Positions 19,422-28,883 of a DNA stretch of 64,000 nt are shown here, in pieces; the first letter of the stretch is position 1, and each line of letters begins with the position of its first letter. The DNA is from Cyanobacterium stanieri LEGE 03274 (GTDB lineage: Bacteria; Cyanobacteriota; Cyanobacteriia; Cyanobacteriales; Cyanobacteriaceae): the NCBI RefSeq assembly GCF_015207825.1, contig NZ_JADEWC010000017.1:1-64000 (forward strand). Direction: 5' to 3'. A program made the position numbers and the translations under genes. Under the pieces are notes generated by a model, which saw only the letters and a list, made by a program, of their open reading frames with translations, was not told where the DNA came from and did no database searches.

Positions 19422-19949
19422 ATGGAAAATAAATTAGAGAATAAAAATAATAGTTTATCCCTAGGGTTTCACAAAATCATCGTCAGTTTAGACTACCCCG
19501 AAATTAATAAAGAAGTTTATCAACAAGCCCTAGCCATAGCTAAAAATAATCAGAGTGAATTAATGCTGTGCCATTGTTTGCACGAAAATCTATCCCATAA
19601 TACTGATTTATTGATGCCTTCTGTGGTAGGTAGCGGGATGTATGCCTCCGAGGTTTGGGATGTTGAACAAGAAATGTTAGAAAATAACAAGAAAAAAATA
19701 AACGAATGGCTAGAATCATTACAAACTGAAGCTCATCAGGCACAGGTTAGATGTGAATTTGTCTGCTTAACAGGTAACATAGCCGTGGAAATTTGTGAAT
19801 TAGCCCAAGAATGGAAAGCCGACTTAATCGTTACGGGGCGCCGAGGCTTAAAAGGCTTAGGAGAAGCATTATTAGGCAGTGTCAGTAACTATGTCGTCCA
19901 CAACGCTCCCTGTGCTGTTTTGGTAATACAACATAGTACCAAAAATTGA
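19422..19949 (+). CDS. Universal stress protein (single UspA domain, ATP-binding type)
   Basis: The 175-residue Usp fold starts at about residue 18 (KIIVSLDYPEINKEVYQQAL). Unlike the tandem protein at 6936, it has a complete ATP-binding loop, TGRRGLKGLGEALLGSVSNY, matching G2xG9xGS exactly. The middle part (LMPSVVGSGMYASEVWDVEQ) is of the long-loop type. The ribosome site AAAGGAGC is strong. It is a monocistronic gene, probably induced by stress, though nothing in the sequence names the signal. Confidence 0.92.
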   Translation: MENKLENKNNSLSLGFHKIIVSLDYPEINKEVYQQALAIAKNNQSELMLCHCLHENLSHNTDLLMPSVVGSGMYASEVWDVEQEMLENNKKKINEWLESLQTEAHQAQVRCEFVCLTGNIAVEICELAQEWKADLIVTGRRGLKGLGEALLGSVSNYVVHNAPCAVLVIQHSTKN

Positions 19950-20153
19950 CCAAAAGTCAACAATAACTAAAAACCCACTCATGTTTAAATTGCTAAATTG
20001 AACGATCATTTTACCCTAGCTAGGGCATAAGAAAATGTCTTCAATTCTTTACCATTAGCAGTCGAATAAAAGTTAATGTGACACAATAAAAGGTAATTAT
20101 TAGTATTTAAATAGTGAAAAAAAGCCTTTAATATAATTTTAGGAGTTTAATTT

Positions 20154-21410
20154 GTGAGTACAGCAACTTTAACATCTAGTTTTGGCGTTGCCCAAAGAGA
20201 AGACTTTAACCAATATGTAATGAATACCTACGGGCGTTTTCCCGTTACCATAGAAAAAGGTCAAGGGTGTAAACTATGGGATACTGAGGGTAAAGAATAT
20301 CTTGATTTTGTAGCAGGTATTGCTACTTGTACCTTAGGCCATGGACATCCTGCCCTCATTGAGGCGGTGAGTGAGCAAATCAAGAAACTACACCATGTTT
20401 CTAATTTATATTATATTGCCGAACAGGGGGCATTAGCTAAAAAAATTGTCGAAAGTTCCTGTGCTGACAAGGTTTTTTTCTGTAATTCGGGGGCAGAAGC
20501 CAACGAAGCAGCCATTAAATTAGTTAGAAAATATGCCCATACGGTCTTAGAATTTTTAGAAGAACCTGTTATTTTAACTGCTAAATCTAGTTTCCATGGT
20601 CGTACTTTAGCCACTATCACCGCCACAGGGCAACCTAAATATCAAAAACATTTCCAACCTTTAGTACCGGGGTTTGAATATGTGCCTTACAATGATATTC
20701 GTGCCGTAGAAGAAGCTATCACTGATATTGATGAGGGCGATCGCCGCGTAGCTGCTATCATGATAGAACCATTACAAGGGGAAGGAGGAGTAAGGCCAGG
20801 GGATTTAGATTATTTCCTCCGCCTCAGAAAAATATGCGACGATACCGGCATTCTACTGGTGTTTGACGAAGTACAAGTGGGAGTAGGACGCACAGGGAAA
20901 ATGTGGGGTTACGAAAATCTTGGGGTTGAACCTGATATTTTCACCAGTGCCAAGGGTTTAGCTGGGGGTATCCCCATCGGGGCGATGATGTGTAAATCTA
21001 GTTGTGATGTTTTTGAGCCCGGTAATCATGCTAGTACCTTCGGCGGTAATCCTTTCGCCTGTGCAGCAGCCCTCAAAGTGCTAGAAACCATCGATAATGA
21101 AGGTATTTTACAAAACGTCCAGGCCCGTGGCGAACAACTTAGAACCCGCTTAAGGGCGATCGCAACTAGCTATCCTCAAACATTTGAAGAAGTCAGAGGA
21201 TGGGGACTAATCAACGGCATTGAAATTAAAGCCGACACCCCACTAACCTCCGTTGAAATCGTCAAAAAAGCCATGGAAAAAGGTTTATTACTAGCCCCCG
21301 CAGGGCCAAAAGTAGTTCGTTTTGTACCCCCCCTAATCATTTCTAGCCAAGAAATCGACCAAGGTGCCGACATCCTCGAACAAACCCTTAACGAATTAAT
21401 TAACCCCTAA
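20154..21410 (+). CDS. argD: Acetylornithine aminotransferase ArgD
   Basis: A PLP-dependent class III aminotransferase that converts N-acetylglutamate semialdehyde to N-acetylornithine in arginine synthesis. Visible are YLDFVAGIATCTLGHGHPAL, FCNSGAEANEAAIKLVRKYA, FHGRTLATITATGQ, LLVFDEVQVGVGRTGKMW and TSAKGLAGGIPIGAMM, where the Lys of SAKG binds PLP. The start is GTG 20154 with TAGGAG upstream. The length of 418 residues is normal. No other arg genes are nearby, as usual for cyanobacteria. Confidence 0.94.
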   Translation: MSTATLTSSFGVAQREDFNQYVMNTYGRFPVTIEKGQGCKLWDTEGKEYLDFVAGIATCTLGHGHPALIEAVSEQIKKLHHVSNLYYIAEQGALAKKIVESSCADKVFFCNSGAEANEAAIKLVRKYAHTVLEFLEEPVILTAKSSFHGRTLATITATGQPKYQKHFQPLVPGFEYVPYNDIRAVEEAITDIDEGDRRVAAIMIEPLQGEGGVRPGDLDYFLRLRKICDDTGILLVFDEVQVGVGRTGKMWGYENLGVEPDIFTSAKGLAGGIPIGAMMCKSSCDVFEPGNHASTFGGNPFACAAALKVLETIDNEGILQNVQARGEQLRTRLRAIATSYPQTFEEVRGWGLINGIEIKADTPLTSVEIVKKAMEKGLLLAPAGPKVVRFVPPLIISSQEIDQGADILEQTLNELINP

Positions 21411-21411
21411 T

Positions 21412-21520
21412 ATCATATTCAATAAATTGAATATCAACCAATAGCCGTGTAATTCATTACACGGTGGGGCAACTGCTAAAATACAATCTAATTATAAGGA
21501 ATTTTTCGAACTTGATATAA
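21412..21520. repeat. Palindromic repeat cluster
   Basis: The region holds ATTCAATAAATTGAAT (21418-21433) and CCGTGTAATTCATTACACGG (21444-21463), a near-perfect hairpin. The same pair of palindromes occurs at 9570-9620, 37261-37320, 38341-38400 and 40740-40800. It directly follows argD and might act in transcript ending as well as being a mobile repeat. Confidence 0.65.
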
Positions 21521-21570
21521 TTCATTCCAAGGGGAGTGATTGATATATTTTCTATTCTCCCCAACTCAAG

Positions 21571-22617
21571 TTAAAAAACATAACCCCCCTCCCCATCCTT
21601 CGCATAGGCTTTACTCAACAACTCATTAATACTCACGTTAAAAACCGCCTCGCCATTAAACACCGTACCTATCTGATGGGTGTTGAAATGAATCAAAGCC
21701 ACCTCATAAGCAGAATCAGGTAACGGTAAATAGCCAACCTCCCTTACAACCCCAGAAGCAGACTTCAGAAAATAATCCACAAAACCTTTTAAAGCACCAT
21801 TATCCTGAGCGCTCTTAGCGTTAACATACATAAACAAAGGACGAGTCAAAGGACGATAAGTATTATTAATAATAGTTTCATCAGAAGGAAAAACCGCCCC
21901 TTCCCCATTATCAATAGCCAAAGCCTTTAACTTATCCTTATTCTGCTCATAATAAGCATAACCAAAATAGCCTAACCCATTAATATCCTGAGCCACCCCA
22001 TTTACCAACGCCTCATCATTCTCGCTAAATACATAGTCATTACGACTAGCTTGAGCATCTCCCACAATTGCCCCCGTAAAATACTCAAAAGTACCAGAAT
22101 CACGACCAGGACCAAATAAATTTAAAGTATTATCAACCCAATCAGAATTAACCTGATTCCAAGTCATAATTTGATTTTCTGCCTCCGGTTGCCACATAAT
22201 TTTTAACTCTTGTACCGTAATAGAATTAAGCCAATTATTATTTGGATTTACCACCACCGTTAAAGCATCAAAAGCCACAGGCAATTCAATATAAGCCACT
22301 CCATTTTTTTTACACTCCTCCATGGCTTCCCTGGGAATTGGCACAGAAGAATTATTAATATCCGTTTCCCCATTACAAAACTTACGAAATCCACCCACAG
22401 AACCCGAAAAACTTACATCGATCGCCACTTGATTTTCACCTTGCCCATTAAAATTTTTTGCAATTAAATCGGTAATCGGAAAAACCGTACTTGAACCATC
22501 AATAGAGATTGATTTATTTTCTTCAGTAACACTATCTCCACAGCCTTGAGTCAAAATACCCAACCCTATACATACTAAAATATATTGAATTATTTTTGTT
22601 TTTGATTTACGCCACAT
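21571..22617 (-). CDS. Phosphate-binding lipoprotein of the PstS/SphX family (second copy, divergent)
   Basis: A periplasmic substrate-binding protein for high-affinity phosphate uptake. With the start at ATG 22617, a signal sequence ends in the lipobox LTQGC (Cys26). ISIDGSSTVFPITDL is the phosphate-binding start, and SGSVGGFRKFCNGETDI and FGPGRDSGTFEYFT are further ligand motifs. An in-frame TTG at 22641 would add 8 residues but fits less well, because GAGGATTAAGG lies just before ATG 22617. It is divergent from pstS and differs from it clearly; it resembles the SphX subgroup. It probably gives a different affinity or range. Confidence 0.88.
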   Translation of the reverse strand: MWRKSKTKIIQYILVCIGLGILTQGCGDSVTEENKSISIDGSSTVFPITDLIAKNFNGQGENQVAIDVSFSGSVGGFRKFCNGETDINNSSVPIPREAMEECKKNGVAYIELPVAFDALTVVVNPNNNWLNSITVQELKIMWQPEAENQIMTWNQVNSDWVDNTLNLFGPGRDSGTFEYFTGAIVGDAQASRNDYVFSENDEALVNGVAQDINGLGYFGYAYYEQNKDKLKALAIDNGEGAVFPSDETIINNTYRPLTRPLFMYVNAKSAQDNGALKGFVDYFLKSASGVVREVGYLPLPDSAYEVALIHFNTHQIGTVFNGEAVFNVSINELLSKAYAKDGEGGYVF

Positions 22618-22641
22618 AACCTTAATCCTCAAACAATACAA

Positions 22642-22665
22642 AGAGTTAACTTGGTTCTTAACTCT
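22642..22665. repeat. 8-bp inverted repeat in the leader of the second phosphate-binding gene
   Basis: AGAGTTAA (22642-22649) and TTAACTCT (22658-22665) are perfect inverted repeats with an 8-base spacer, starting 25 bp upstream of ATG 22617. It may be an operator or an mRNA hairpin; its relation to Pho control is unproven. Confidence 0.45.
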
Positions 22666-22820
22666 AATATTATTTCAAAAATAATTAGTTAGTGATAAAT
22701 GTAACAAAAAAGATAAACTACATTTAAAACCTTAAAAAAAACCAAAGCTAAAGAGTTTTTTTCTCAATAAAATAAGCAGATCAAATCAGTTAAAAAAAAA
22801 GATAGATAAAAAATAAATTT

Positions 22821-22850
22821 CTTAACCTAACCTTTACCAACAAATAAGCA
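22821..22850 (+). promoter_or_regulatory. Candidate Pho box (SphR/PhoB-type response-regulator site)
   Basis: CTTAACCT (22821-22828), CTTTACCA (22832-22839) and the weaker AATAAGCA (22843-22850) are spaced 11 bp apart. This matches the cyanobacterial Pho box, made of 8-bp (C/T)TTAACCT units with 3-bp spacers. It lies 56 bp upstream of pstS and could also act on the divergent gene. Confidence 0.7.
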
Positions 22851-22905
22851 TCCCTGTTCTATGATTAAAACCTGAACAGGAAATTAAATTTTTATTCTCA
22901 ATTAT

Positions 22906-24072
22906 ATGTTGACAAAATTAAACAGTAAAACTTTAAAAAATAAAGTTGTTGGCGGATTTTCTAGCCTAACCCTAGCTTTCATTCTTGCCGCCTGTGGCGG
23001 TGAATCCACCACTACCACCCCCGAAGGAGGTACAGAAACAGGAGGAGAAACCACCGAAACCACCACCGGTAGTATCGAACTTCCCTTCGACGATAGCGTT
23101 TCCTTAACCGGTGCAGGAGCAAGTTTCCCCGCCTCTATTTATCAAAACTGGTTTGTAAGCCTTAACGAACAAGTACCCCAACTACAAGTAAACTATCAGT
23201 CTGTCGGTAGTGGTGCAGGAATTGAACAATTCACCGCAGGAACTGTAGATTTTGGTGCTAGTGACGTTGCCATGACTGACGAACAAATTGCCGAAATTGA
23301 TAGAGGAGTTTTACTATTACCCGTTACCGCAGGGGGTATCGTATTCGCATTCAACGTGCCTGGGGTAGAAGAATTAAACCTCAGTAGAGAAGTGTATGTG
23401 GACATCGCCCTAGGTAGAATTACTAGATGGAACGATCCTCGCATTGCCGCCGATAACCCCGATGCCCAATTACCCGACTTAGCCATCACCTTCGTACATC
23501 GTTCCGACGGTAGTGGTACTACAGGGGTACTCACCAAACATCTATCCGCCATTAGTCCTGATTGGGAAAGCGAAGTAGGCTCAGGAACTACCGTAGAATG
23601 GGGTAACGCTGGGGGAACTTTTATCGGTAGTAGAGGTAACGAAGGGGTAACCGCTAGTATCATGCAAACCGAAGGGGGCATTGGCTACATTGAATATGGT
23701 TATGCCCTTAACAACGATATTCCCATGGCTTCTTTACAAAATGCCTCTGGAGAATTTGTTTACCCCACCGAAGAAACCACCTCAGCAACCTTGGGTAACG
23801 TAGAACTACCTGATAACCTTAGAGCATTTATCCTCGATCCTGAGGGCGCTAATTCCTATCCCATTGTTACCTATACTTGGATTTTGGCTTATCAACAATA
23901 TGATGATCCTCAAAAAGCCGTCGCCTTAGAAGCCGCTATTCAGTATGCCCTAACCGACGGTCAAAATGTTGCCACTGAACTAGGTTATATCCCCTTACCT
24001 CCCAATGTGGCCGCTAGGGTAGCTCAGGCAGCTGATCAACTTACCGATGAATTTACCATCACCGTTGAATAA
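22906..24072 (+). CDS. pstS: Phosphate ABC transporter substrate-binding lipoprotein PstS
   Basis: The signal peptide ends in ILAACGG (lipid-anchored Cys30), followed by a Thr/Gly/Glu linker. The binding domain shows LTGAGASFPASIYQNW, YQSVGSGAGIEQFTAGTVDFGASD, VHRSDGSGTTGVLTKHL and GNEGVTASIMQTEGGIGYIEY, the standard phosphate ligands of PstS. It is the first gene of pstS-pstC-pstA-pstB and lies 56 bp behind a candidate Pho box, so induction by phosphate starvation is likely. Confidence 0.96.
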   Translation: MLTKLNSKTLKNKVVGGFSSLTLAFILAACGGESTTTTPEGGTETGGETTETTTGSIELPFDDSVSLTGAGASFPASIYQNWFVSLNEQVPQLQVNYQSVGSGAGIEQFTAGTVDFGASDVAMTDEQIAEIDRGVLLLPVTAGGIVFAFNVPGVEELNLSREVYVDIALGRITRWNDPRIAADNPDAQLPDLAITFVHRSDGSGTTGVLTKHLSAISPDWESEVGSGTTVEWGNAGGTFIGSRGNEGVTASIMQTEGGIGYIEYGYALNNDIPMASLQNASGEFVYPTEETTSATLGNVELPDNLRAFILDPEGANSYPIVTYTWILAYQQYDDPQKAVALEAAIQYALTDGQNVATELGYIPLPPNVAARVAQAADQLTDEFTITVE

Positions 24073-24181
24073 AACCTACTTCCATTTTAGGAATTTTTAA
24101 AAATTGCCATTTTCTCGACAAATACTACGGGAAAATGGTATAAACCGATATATTTACAGTTTATTTAACTTGGTATTTAAA

Positions 24182-25144
24182 ATGAGTGTTTCTGGTTATT
24201 CCAGTCGTTCTAGTGCCGTTACCGATTCTAGATCCGTTACTGAAAAAAATCTCGATACGGGCTTTCGTTGGTTAACCTATGCCTTTGCCATCGGTATCGG
24301 TTTAATTTTAATTAGTATTGCTTTAATTATCATCGTTGGTGCTTGGCCGGCCATTGTCGAATTCAATGTCGGTTTTTTTGCGGGTAGTAGCTGGAATCCC
24401 GTGGAAGATGAATACGGAACTTTGATGGTAATTTATGGAACTTTGGTTAGTTCTTTTATTGCTCTGCTAATTGCCGTACCCTTGGGGGTGGGCGCTGCTA
24501 TTTTTTTAAGTGAGGATTTTTTACCGGAACAAATTCGCACCATCTTGGTGTTTTTGGTGGAAATTTTGGCGGCTATCCCCAGTGTTGTATATGGTTTATG
24601 GGGTATCTTTGTTTTAATTCCTTTAACCAGAACCCTCGGACTTTGGTTGAATGCTAATTTTGGTTGGATTCCCATTTTTAGCACTGAGCCATCAGGTCCT
24701 GGTATGTTACCCGCTGGGATTATTCTAGCAATCATGATTTTACCTATTATCATAGCCATTTCCCGTGATTCTTTGGCTTCTTTGCCCCCTGATTTACGTC
24801 AGGCTTCTTTAGGTTTGGGGGCTACTCGTTGGGAAACTATTTTCCGTGTGTTAATTCCTGCTGCCATTTCTGGTATTGTGGGGGGAACTATGTTGGCTTT
24901 GGGTCGTGCTATGGGTGAAACCATGGCGGCAACCATGATTATTGGTAATGCTAATCGTCTTAATATATCTATTTTAGATCCTGCGAACACGATCGCCTCT
25001 TTGATCGCTAATCAATTTGCTGAGGCTAGTGGTTTACAGGTATCGGCTTTGATGTATGCTGGTTTGGTGTTAATGATCTTAACTTTTATTGTCAATATTT
25101 TTGCTGAATTAATTGTTAATAAAATTAAGGCTAAATACGAATAG
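24182..25144 (+). CDS. pstC: Phosphate ABC transporter permease PstC
   Basis: Inner-membrane subunit of the Pst transporter, with about six transmembrane helices. The binding-protein-dependent transport motif is ISRDSLASLPPDLRQASLGLGATRWETIFRVLIP, starting at about residue 204, and GGTMLALGRAMGETMAATMIIGN follows. I take ATG 24182 (MSVSGYSSRSS) as start; a TTG at 24104 would add 26 residues with no ribosome site. It follows pstS by 109 bp and precedes pstA by 103 bp. Confidence 0.95.
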   Translation: MSVSGYSSRSSAVTDSRSVTEKNLDTGFRWLTYAFAIGIGLILISIALIIIVGAWPAIVEFNVGFFAGSSWNPVEDEYGTLMVIYGTLVSSFIALLIAVPLGVGAAIFLSEDFLPEQIRTILVFLVEILAAIPSVVYGLWGIFVLIPLTRTLGLWLNANFGWIPIFSTEPSGPGMLPAGIILAIMILPIIIAISRDSLASLPPDLRQASLGLGATRWETIFRVLIPAAISGIVGGTMLALGRAMGETMAATMIIGNANRLNISILDPANTIASLIANQFAEASGLQVSALMYAGLVLMILTFIVNIFAELIVNKIKAKYE

Positions 25145-25247
25145 TTAATTTAAGGATATTTTTTGATATTTTTAAATCATCTATTTATGAACAATTTTAC
25201 CTTAATTTCAAAGTTGATTTGTATCTAACTTTATCTTAAATTTTATT

Positions 25248-26138
25248 ATGACTTCCTCAACCATTAAAGGTTTAGATTTAAAGAAAAATAGCAATAGCCC
25301 AAGAACTATTATGGGTAATGTCATGACGGCTATTTCTGGTCTTTGTGTCCTCATTACCCTCATCCCTTTAGTGGCACTTATTTATTTTGTGGTGGTACAG
25401 GGCTTTAGTCGTCTCAATGCCGATCTATTTACCAAGTTACCCCCTCCCCCTGGCTTGACTGAGGGGGGTTTAGCTAATGCCATCATCGGAACTTTGGTGG
25501 TGGTGGGTATTGCTACCCTGATTTCTGTTCCCTTTGGGGTAATGGCTGCCATTTATCTCTCGGAGTTTAGTGGTAATAATAAAACCGCCCTAGCCATTCG
25601 TTTTGCCACCAATGTTTTAAGTGGTGTACCCTCCATTATTGCGGGGGTATTTGCCTATGGCTTATTGGTTGCTACGGGTATTGTGGGTTTTTCTTCTGTC
25701 GCTGGGGGTGTTGCTTTGGCGGTATTGATGTTACCTACCATTATTCGTACCACCGATGAAGCCCTGAAAATTATTCCCCAAGAAATTCGCTGGGCTGCTT
25801 TAGGGGTAGGGGCTTATAATTATCAAACGGTATTAAAAATCGTCTTACCTGCCGCCTTACCCGGGATTTTAACTGGGGTTACCTTGGCGATCGCCCGTGC
25901 GGCTGGAGAAACCGCCCCCCTACTATTCACCGCCCTATATTCCAACTTTTGGCCTAACGTATCAGCCCAAGGATTATTTGAACCCATCGCCACCCTAGCG
26001 GTATTGGTGTATAACTTTGCGATCGTTCCTTTCCCCGCTCAAAACGAGTTGGCCTGGGCTGGGGCATTAATTTTAGTTATGTTGGTACTCTTTACCAGTA
26101 TTATTGCTCGTTTTGCCCTCAGAAAAAAGGTTTATTAA
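25248..26138 (+). CDS. pstA: Phosphate ABC transporter permease PstA
   Basis: Second membrane subunit of the Pst system, 296 residues, six predicted helices. Diagnostic parts are TKLPPPPGLTEGGLANAIIGTL, FGVMAAIYLSEFSG and the EAA loop TTDEALKIIPQEIRWAALGVGA, ending in AIARAAGETAPLLFTALYSNFW. It pairs with PstC to form the channel and docks to PstB. The pstA-pstB gap is 148 bp, rather long, but no terminator is seen in it. Confidence 0.95.
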   Translation: MTSSTIKGLDLKKNSNSPRTIMGNVMTAISGLCVLITLIPLVALIYFVVVQGFSRLNADLFTKLPPPPGLTEGGLANAIIGTLVVVGIATLISVPFGVMAAIYLSEFSGNNKTALAIRFATNVLSGVPSIIAGVFAYGLLVATGIVGFSSVAGGVALAVLMLPTIIRTTDEALKIIPQEIRWAALGVGAYNYQTVLKIVLPAALPGILTGVTLAIARAAGETAPLLFTALYSNFWPNVSAQGLFEPIATLAVLVYNFAIVPFPAQNELAWAGALILVMLVLFTSIIARFALRKKVY

Positions 26139-26286
26139 TCATTTAATTCTCCAGAGAAATTTAATAACTTTAGCCTTAAAATTAGAAGAGGAATAATAGT
26201 TCCATAAATTTTTGAAATAATCATCGTCCATAGATATTCCGCACCTTTAATCAATTAATTTTTTATCGTTAATTCAAATAAAAAAA

Positions 26287-27114
26287 ATGCACTCTGATAA
26301 CAATTACACCGATTCCCCCGATATTGACATTAGTGATTCAAGAGTAATGGCATTGGACAATGTTGATATTTATTATGGTAGCTATAAAGCCGTTAGGGGA
26401 ATTAACTTAGAAATTCCGCAAAATCAAATAACCGCTTTTATTGGTCCTTCTGGGTGTGGTAAAAGTACCATTCTTCGCTCTTTAAATCGTCTCAATGACT
26501 TAATTAAGTCTTTTCACCTCACAGGGAAAGTAAGCTACCACGGACAAAATATTTATAACAAAAGTATCGATCCTGTAAAATTACGTCATCACATCGGCAT
26601 GGTTTTCCAGCGCCCTAACCCATTTCCTAAAAGTATTTATGACAATGTGGCCTATGGGGCAAGAATCAATGGTTATAAAGGGGATTTAGATGAATTGGTA
26701 GAAACTTCCCTCCGCCGTGCGGTATTGTGGGATGAGGTAAAAGATAAATTGAAAAAAAGTGGTTTTTCCCTATCAGGGGGACAACAACAGCGGTTATGTA
26801 TTGCTAGAACCATTGCCGCAGAACCAGAGGTACTATTAATGGATGAGCCTTGTTCTGCCCTTGATCCCATTTCCACCCTCAAAATTGAGGAGTTGATGCA
26901 CGAATTAAAACAAAATTACACCATTGTCATTGTCACCCACAATATGCAACAGGCCACGAGGGTAGCCGATCGCACCGCCTTTTTTAATGCTGAGGCCATC
27001 GGTGATAAGGGTAATAAAATCGGTTATTTGGTGGAGTTTGACGACACCGACAAAATATTTAATGACCCTGCTGAGGAATTAACCAGAGATTATGTGAGTG
27101 GTAAGTTTGGTTAA
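26287..27114 (+). CDS. pstB: Phosphate ABC transporter ATP-binding protein PstB
   Basis: The ATPase that drives Pst uptake. Motifs are Walker [10 protein letters not shown], the Q-loop region [21 protein letters not shown] (typical of PstB), signature [16 protein letters not shown], Walker [14 protein letters not shown] and the switch His in [11 protein letters not shown]. The 275 residues are normal. A strong terminator follows at 27181. No phoU gene is present here. Confidence 0.97.
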   Translation: MHSDNNYTDSPDIDISDSRVMALDNVDIYYGSYKAVRGINLEIPQNQITAFIGPSGCGKSTILRSLNRLNDLIKSFHLTGKVSYHGQNIYNKSIDPVKLRHHIGMVFQRPNPFPKSIYDNVAYGARINGYKGDLDELVETSLRRAVLWDEVKDKLKKSGFSLSGGQQQRLCIARTIAAEPEVLLMDEPCSALDPISTLKIEELMHELKQNYTIVIVTHNMQQATRVADRTAFFNAEAIGDKGNKIGYLVEFDDTDKIFNDPAEELTRDYVSGKFG

Positions 27115-27180
27115 CTTTTTTTATCACCACAAAAGTCGTTGAAATCAAATATAAAACTGTTCTTGATCAAAGTATTTAAT

Positions 27181-27210
27181 GGTGGGCGATACATCGTCCC
27201 ACCTTTTTTT
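27181..27210 (+). terminator. Rho-independent terminator after pstB
   Basis: GGTGGGCGAT and ATCGTCCCACC form a 10-bp stem with one bulged T and a two-base loop core, directly followed by TTTTTTT (27204-27210). It lacks a T tract on the other strand, so it serves the pst operon rather than the convergent protease gene. Confidence 0.85.
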
Positions 27211-27224
27211 AATCTGTCTGAATT

Positions 27225-28499
27225 TTAATTTCTAGCGGTGTTACCCATTTGGTTTCCGAGAACTTCAAGAGCCTTTTTAAATTGAGCATCTTCCAAAGTA
27301 CCGACCTTCTGGCGATCGCCCGCTAAAACCTCCCGTTGCTCCTCACTAAGTTCATAAACAATGTCGGGGGTAATACCCTCTTTATTAATATCCCGACCAT
27401 CAGGGGTGAGATACTTAGAAATAGTCACCGCCAATCCAGAACCATCACTCAAACCGCGCACCGACTGTACCAAACCCTTACCAAAAGTCTGAGTTCCCAC
27501 AATGGTTGCCCTTTCATTATCCTGTAGAGCGCCCGAAACAATTTCACTAGCACTGGCAGAACCACCATCCACCAACACCACCAAAGGTTTATCCGTCAAA
27601 GCTCTACCATTGGCCTGATGACTATCCACCTCCCCAACTCGGTCAACGGTGGTGACAATACCTCCTCGGTCAATAAACATCCGAGAAATTTCCACACTAG
27701 AATATAATAAACCCCCCGGATTAGAACGTAGATCTAAAATATAACCATTAACGTTTTGGGATTCGGCTTGGGCGATCGCCTCTCGCATCTCCGCAGAAGC
27801 ATTATTACTAAACTGAACCAATCGAATATAAGCAATTCTACCAAGGTTCGGATCTTCTTCAATGCGGCTTCTAACAGGTTTAATCTCAATCTTTGCCCTA
27901 GTCAACTCAAAATCAATTTCCCGATTATCCCTTTGTATTGTAAGCACCACATTACTTCCAGGGACACCCCTAATTAAATTAACCGCATCATTTAGCTCCA
28001 TCCCTTCAGTGCTTTGACCATCAATTTTTGTGATAATATCCTTCGCCATAAGCCCCGCCTCCGATGCAGGGGTATCCTCAATGGGCGCCACCACCACAAT
28101 ATTATTTGTCTCCTCCTCCTTGGTGATTTGAATACCAACCCCTGTTAACTCCCCAGAAGTGTCAATCTGCATACTCTTAAACTCCTCAGGGTCCATAAAA
28201 CGAGTATAGGGATCTTCTAAAGTTTTCAACATCTCCCTTACCGCCTCATAGGCTTCCTCCTCATTGGCATATTCCCTTTCTAGGTATTCATTTCTAATGC
28301 TACGCCAATCTTGACCGTTAAAAGTTGCATCGACATAACGGCTATTGATTACTTGCCATACCTCATCGACTATTTCCTTAGGACTTTGTTGGACAAAAGC
28401 CTGAGTTTGCGAATAGTGGAGACCAAAGCCTGTGATTGCTACACTACCAGCAGTTAAGGCGGTTGCCCCTAAGATTAGTCCATTTTTGGTGATGTTCAT
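27225..28499 (-). CDS. Carboxyl-terminal processing protease (S41 family, CtpB/CtpC-like)
   Basis: A serine protease with a Ser-Lys dyad. After a signal or membrane segment (about 5-30), residues about 95-180 form a PDZ domain (TSGELTGVGIQITKEEET, VVVAPIEDTPASEAGL). The S41 core carries the catalytic Ser in DGGSASASEIVSGAL and the Lys in GTQTFGKGLVQS. In cyanobacteria CtpA matures the D1 protein of photosystem II; this sequence looks more like the CtpB/CtpC paralogues, so the substrate is left open. It is located in lumen or periplasm. Confidence 0.93.
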   Translation of the reverse strand: MNITKNGLILGATALTAGSVAITGFGLHYSQTQAFVQQSPKEIVDEVWQVINSRYVDATFNGQDWRSIRNEYLEREYANEEEAYEAVREMLKTLEDPYTRFMDPEEFKSMQIDTSGELTGVGIQITKEEETNNIVVVAPIEDTPASEAGLMAKDIITKIDGQSTEGMELNDAVNLIRGVPGSNVVLTIQRDNREIDFELTRAKIEIKPVRSRIEEDPNLGRIAYIRLVQFSNNASAEMREAIAQAESQNVNGYILDLRSNPGGLLYSSVEISRMFIDRGGIVTTVDRVGEVDSHQANGRALTDKPLVVLVDGGSASASEIVSGALQDNERATIVGTQTFGKGLVQSVRGLSDGSGLAVTISKYLTPDGRDINKEGITPDIVYELSEEQREVLAGDRQKVGTLEDAQFKKALEVLGNQMGNTARN

Positions 28500-28883
28500 A
28501 GTGTCGAATTCGTGTTATGAAAATTAGTTTTTTGTTGTTAGCCTTTGTTGTTAAAGATAATTTACTTAATGGTTTTCTATCTTTAATAAATAGGTTTTTA
28601 ACGATACTTTGATGTTAGCATAATTTATTTTTCCCTTGTTAACATCCTCTATGGTTCTCTTTGTCTCTTTTACACGACTATAGATGATTCTTGAAACCTT
28701 ATTTTTCCATACTCCCAACATATATTTTTAAATTGAGGAATTATACTGTTTTAGTTAACTATAAACATTCGGTAAACCATCCTGCCTAAATATCGGTTTT
28801 CCCTAATCTATTTTAACCTATTTATTGCCAGAATATAAATTAAGTAACAGCTTATTAATGACCATTGCTGGAGGATTAAATAT
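28500..28883. other. 384-bp divergent region between the Ctp protease and hsp20
   Basis: No ORF or repeat of the families seen elsewhere. It must contain both promoters. I see no CIRCE element (inverted TTAGCACTC). The last 30 bases before ATG 28884 can form a hairpin over the ribosome site (separate entry). Confidence 0.5.
28855..28879 (+). promoter_or_regulatory. Candidate RNA thermometer hairpin over the hsp20 ribosome site
   Basis: TTAAT (28855-28859) can pair with ATTAA (28875-28879), and CCA (28862-28864) with TGG (28869-28871), giving a short AU-rich hairpin with an asymmetric internal loop that includes the Shine-Dalgarno bases GGAGG (28870-28874). A single small hairpin of this kind controls hsp17 translation in Synechocystis; the match here is by architecture, not proven homology. 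Confidence 0.45.

Noticed and set aside
24104-24181. N-terminal extension of PstC from a TTG
   Set aside because: No ribosome site and a polar leader not typical for PstC.
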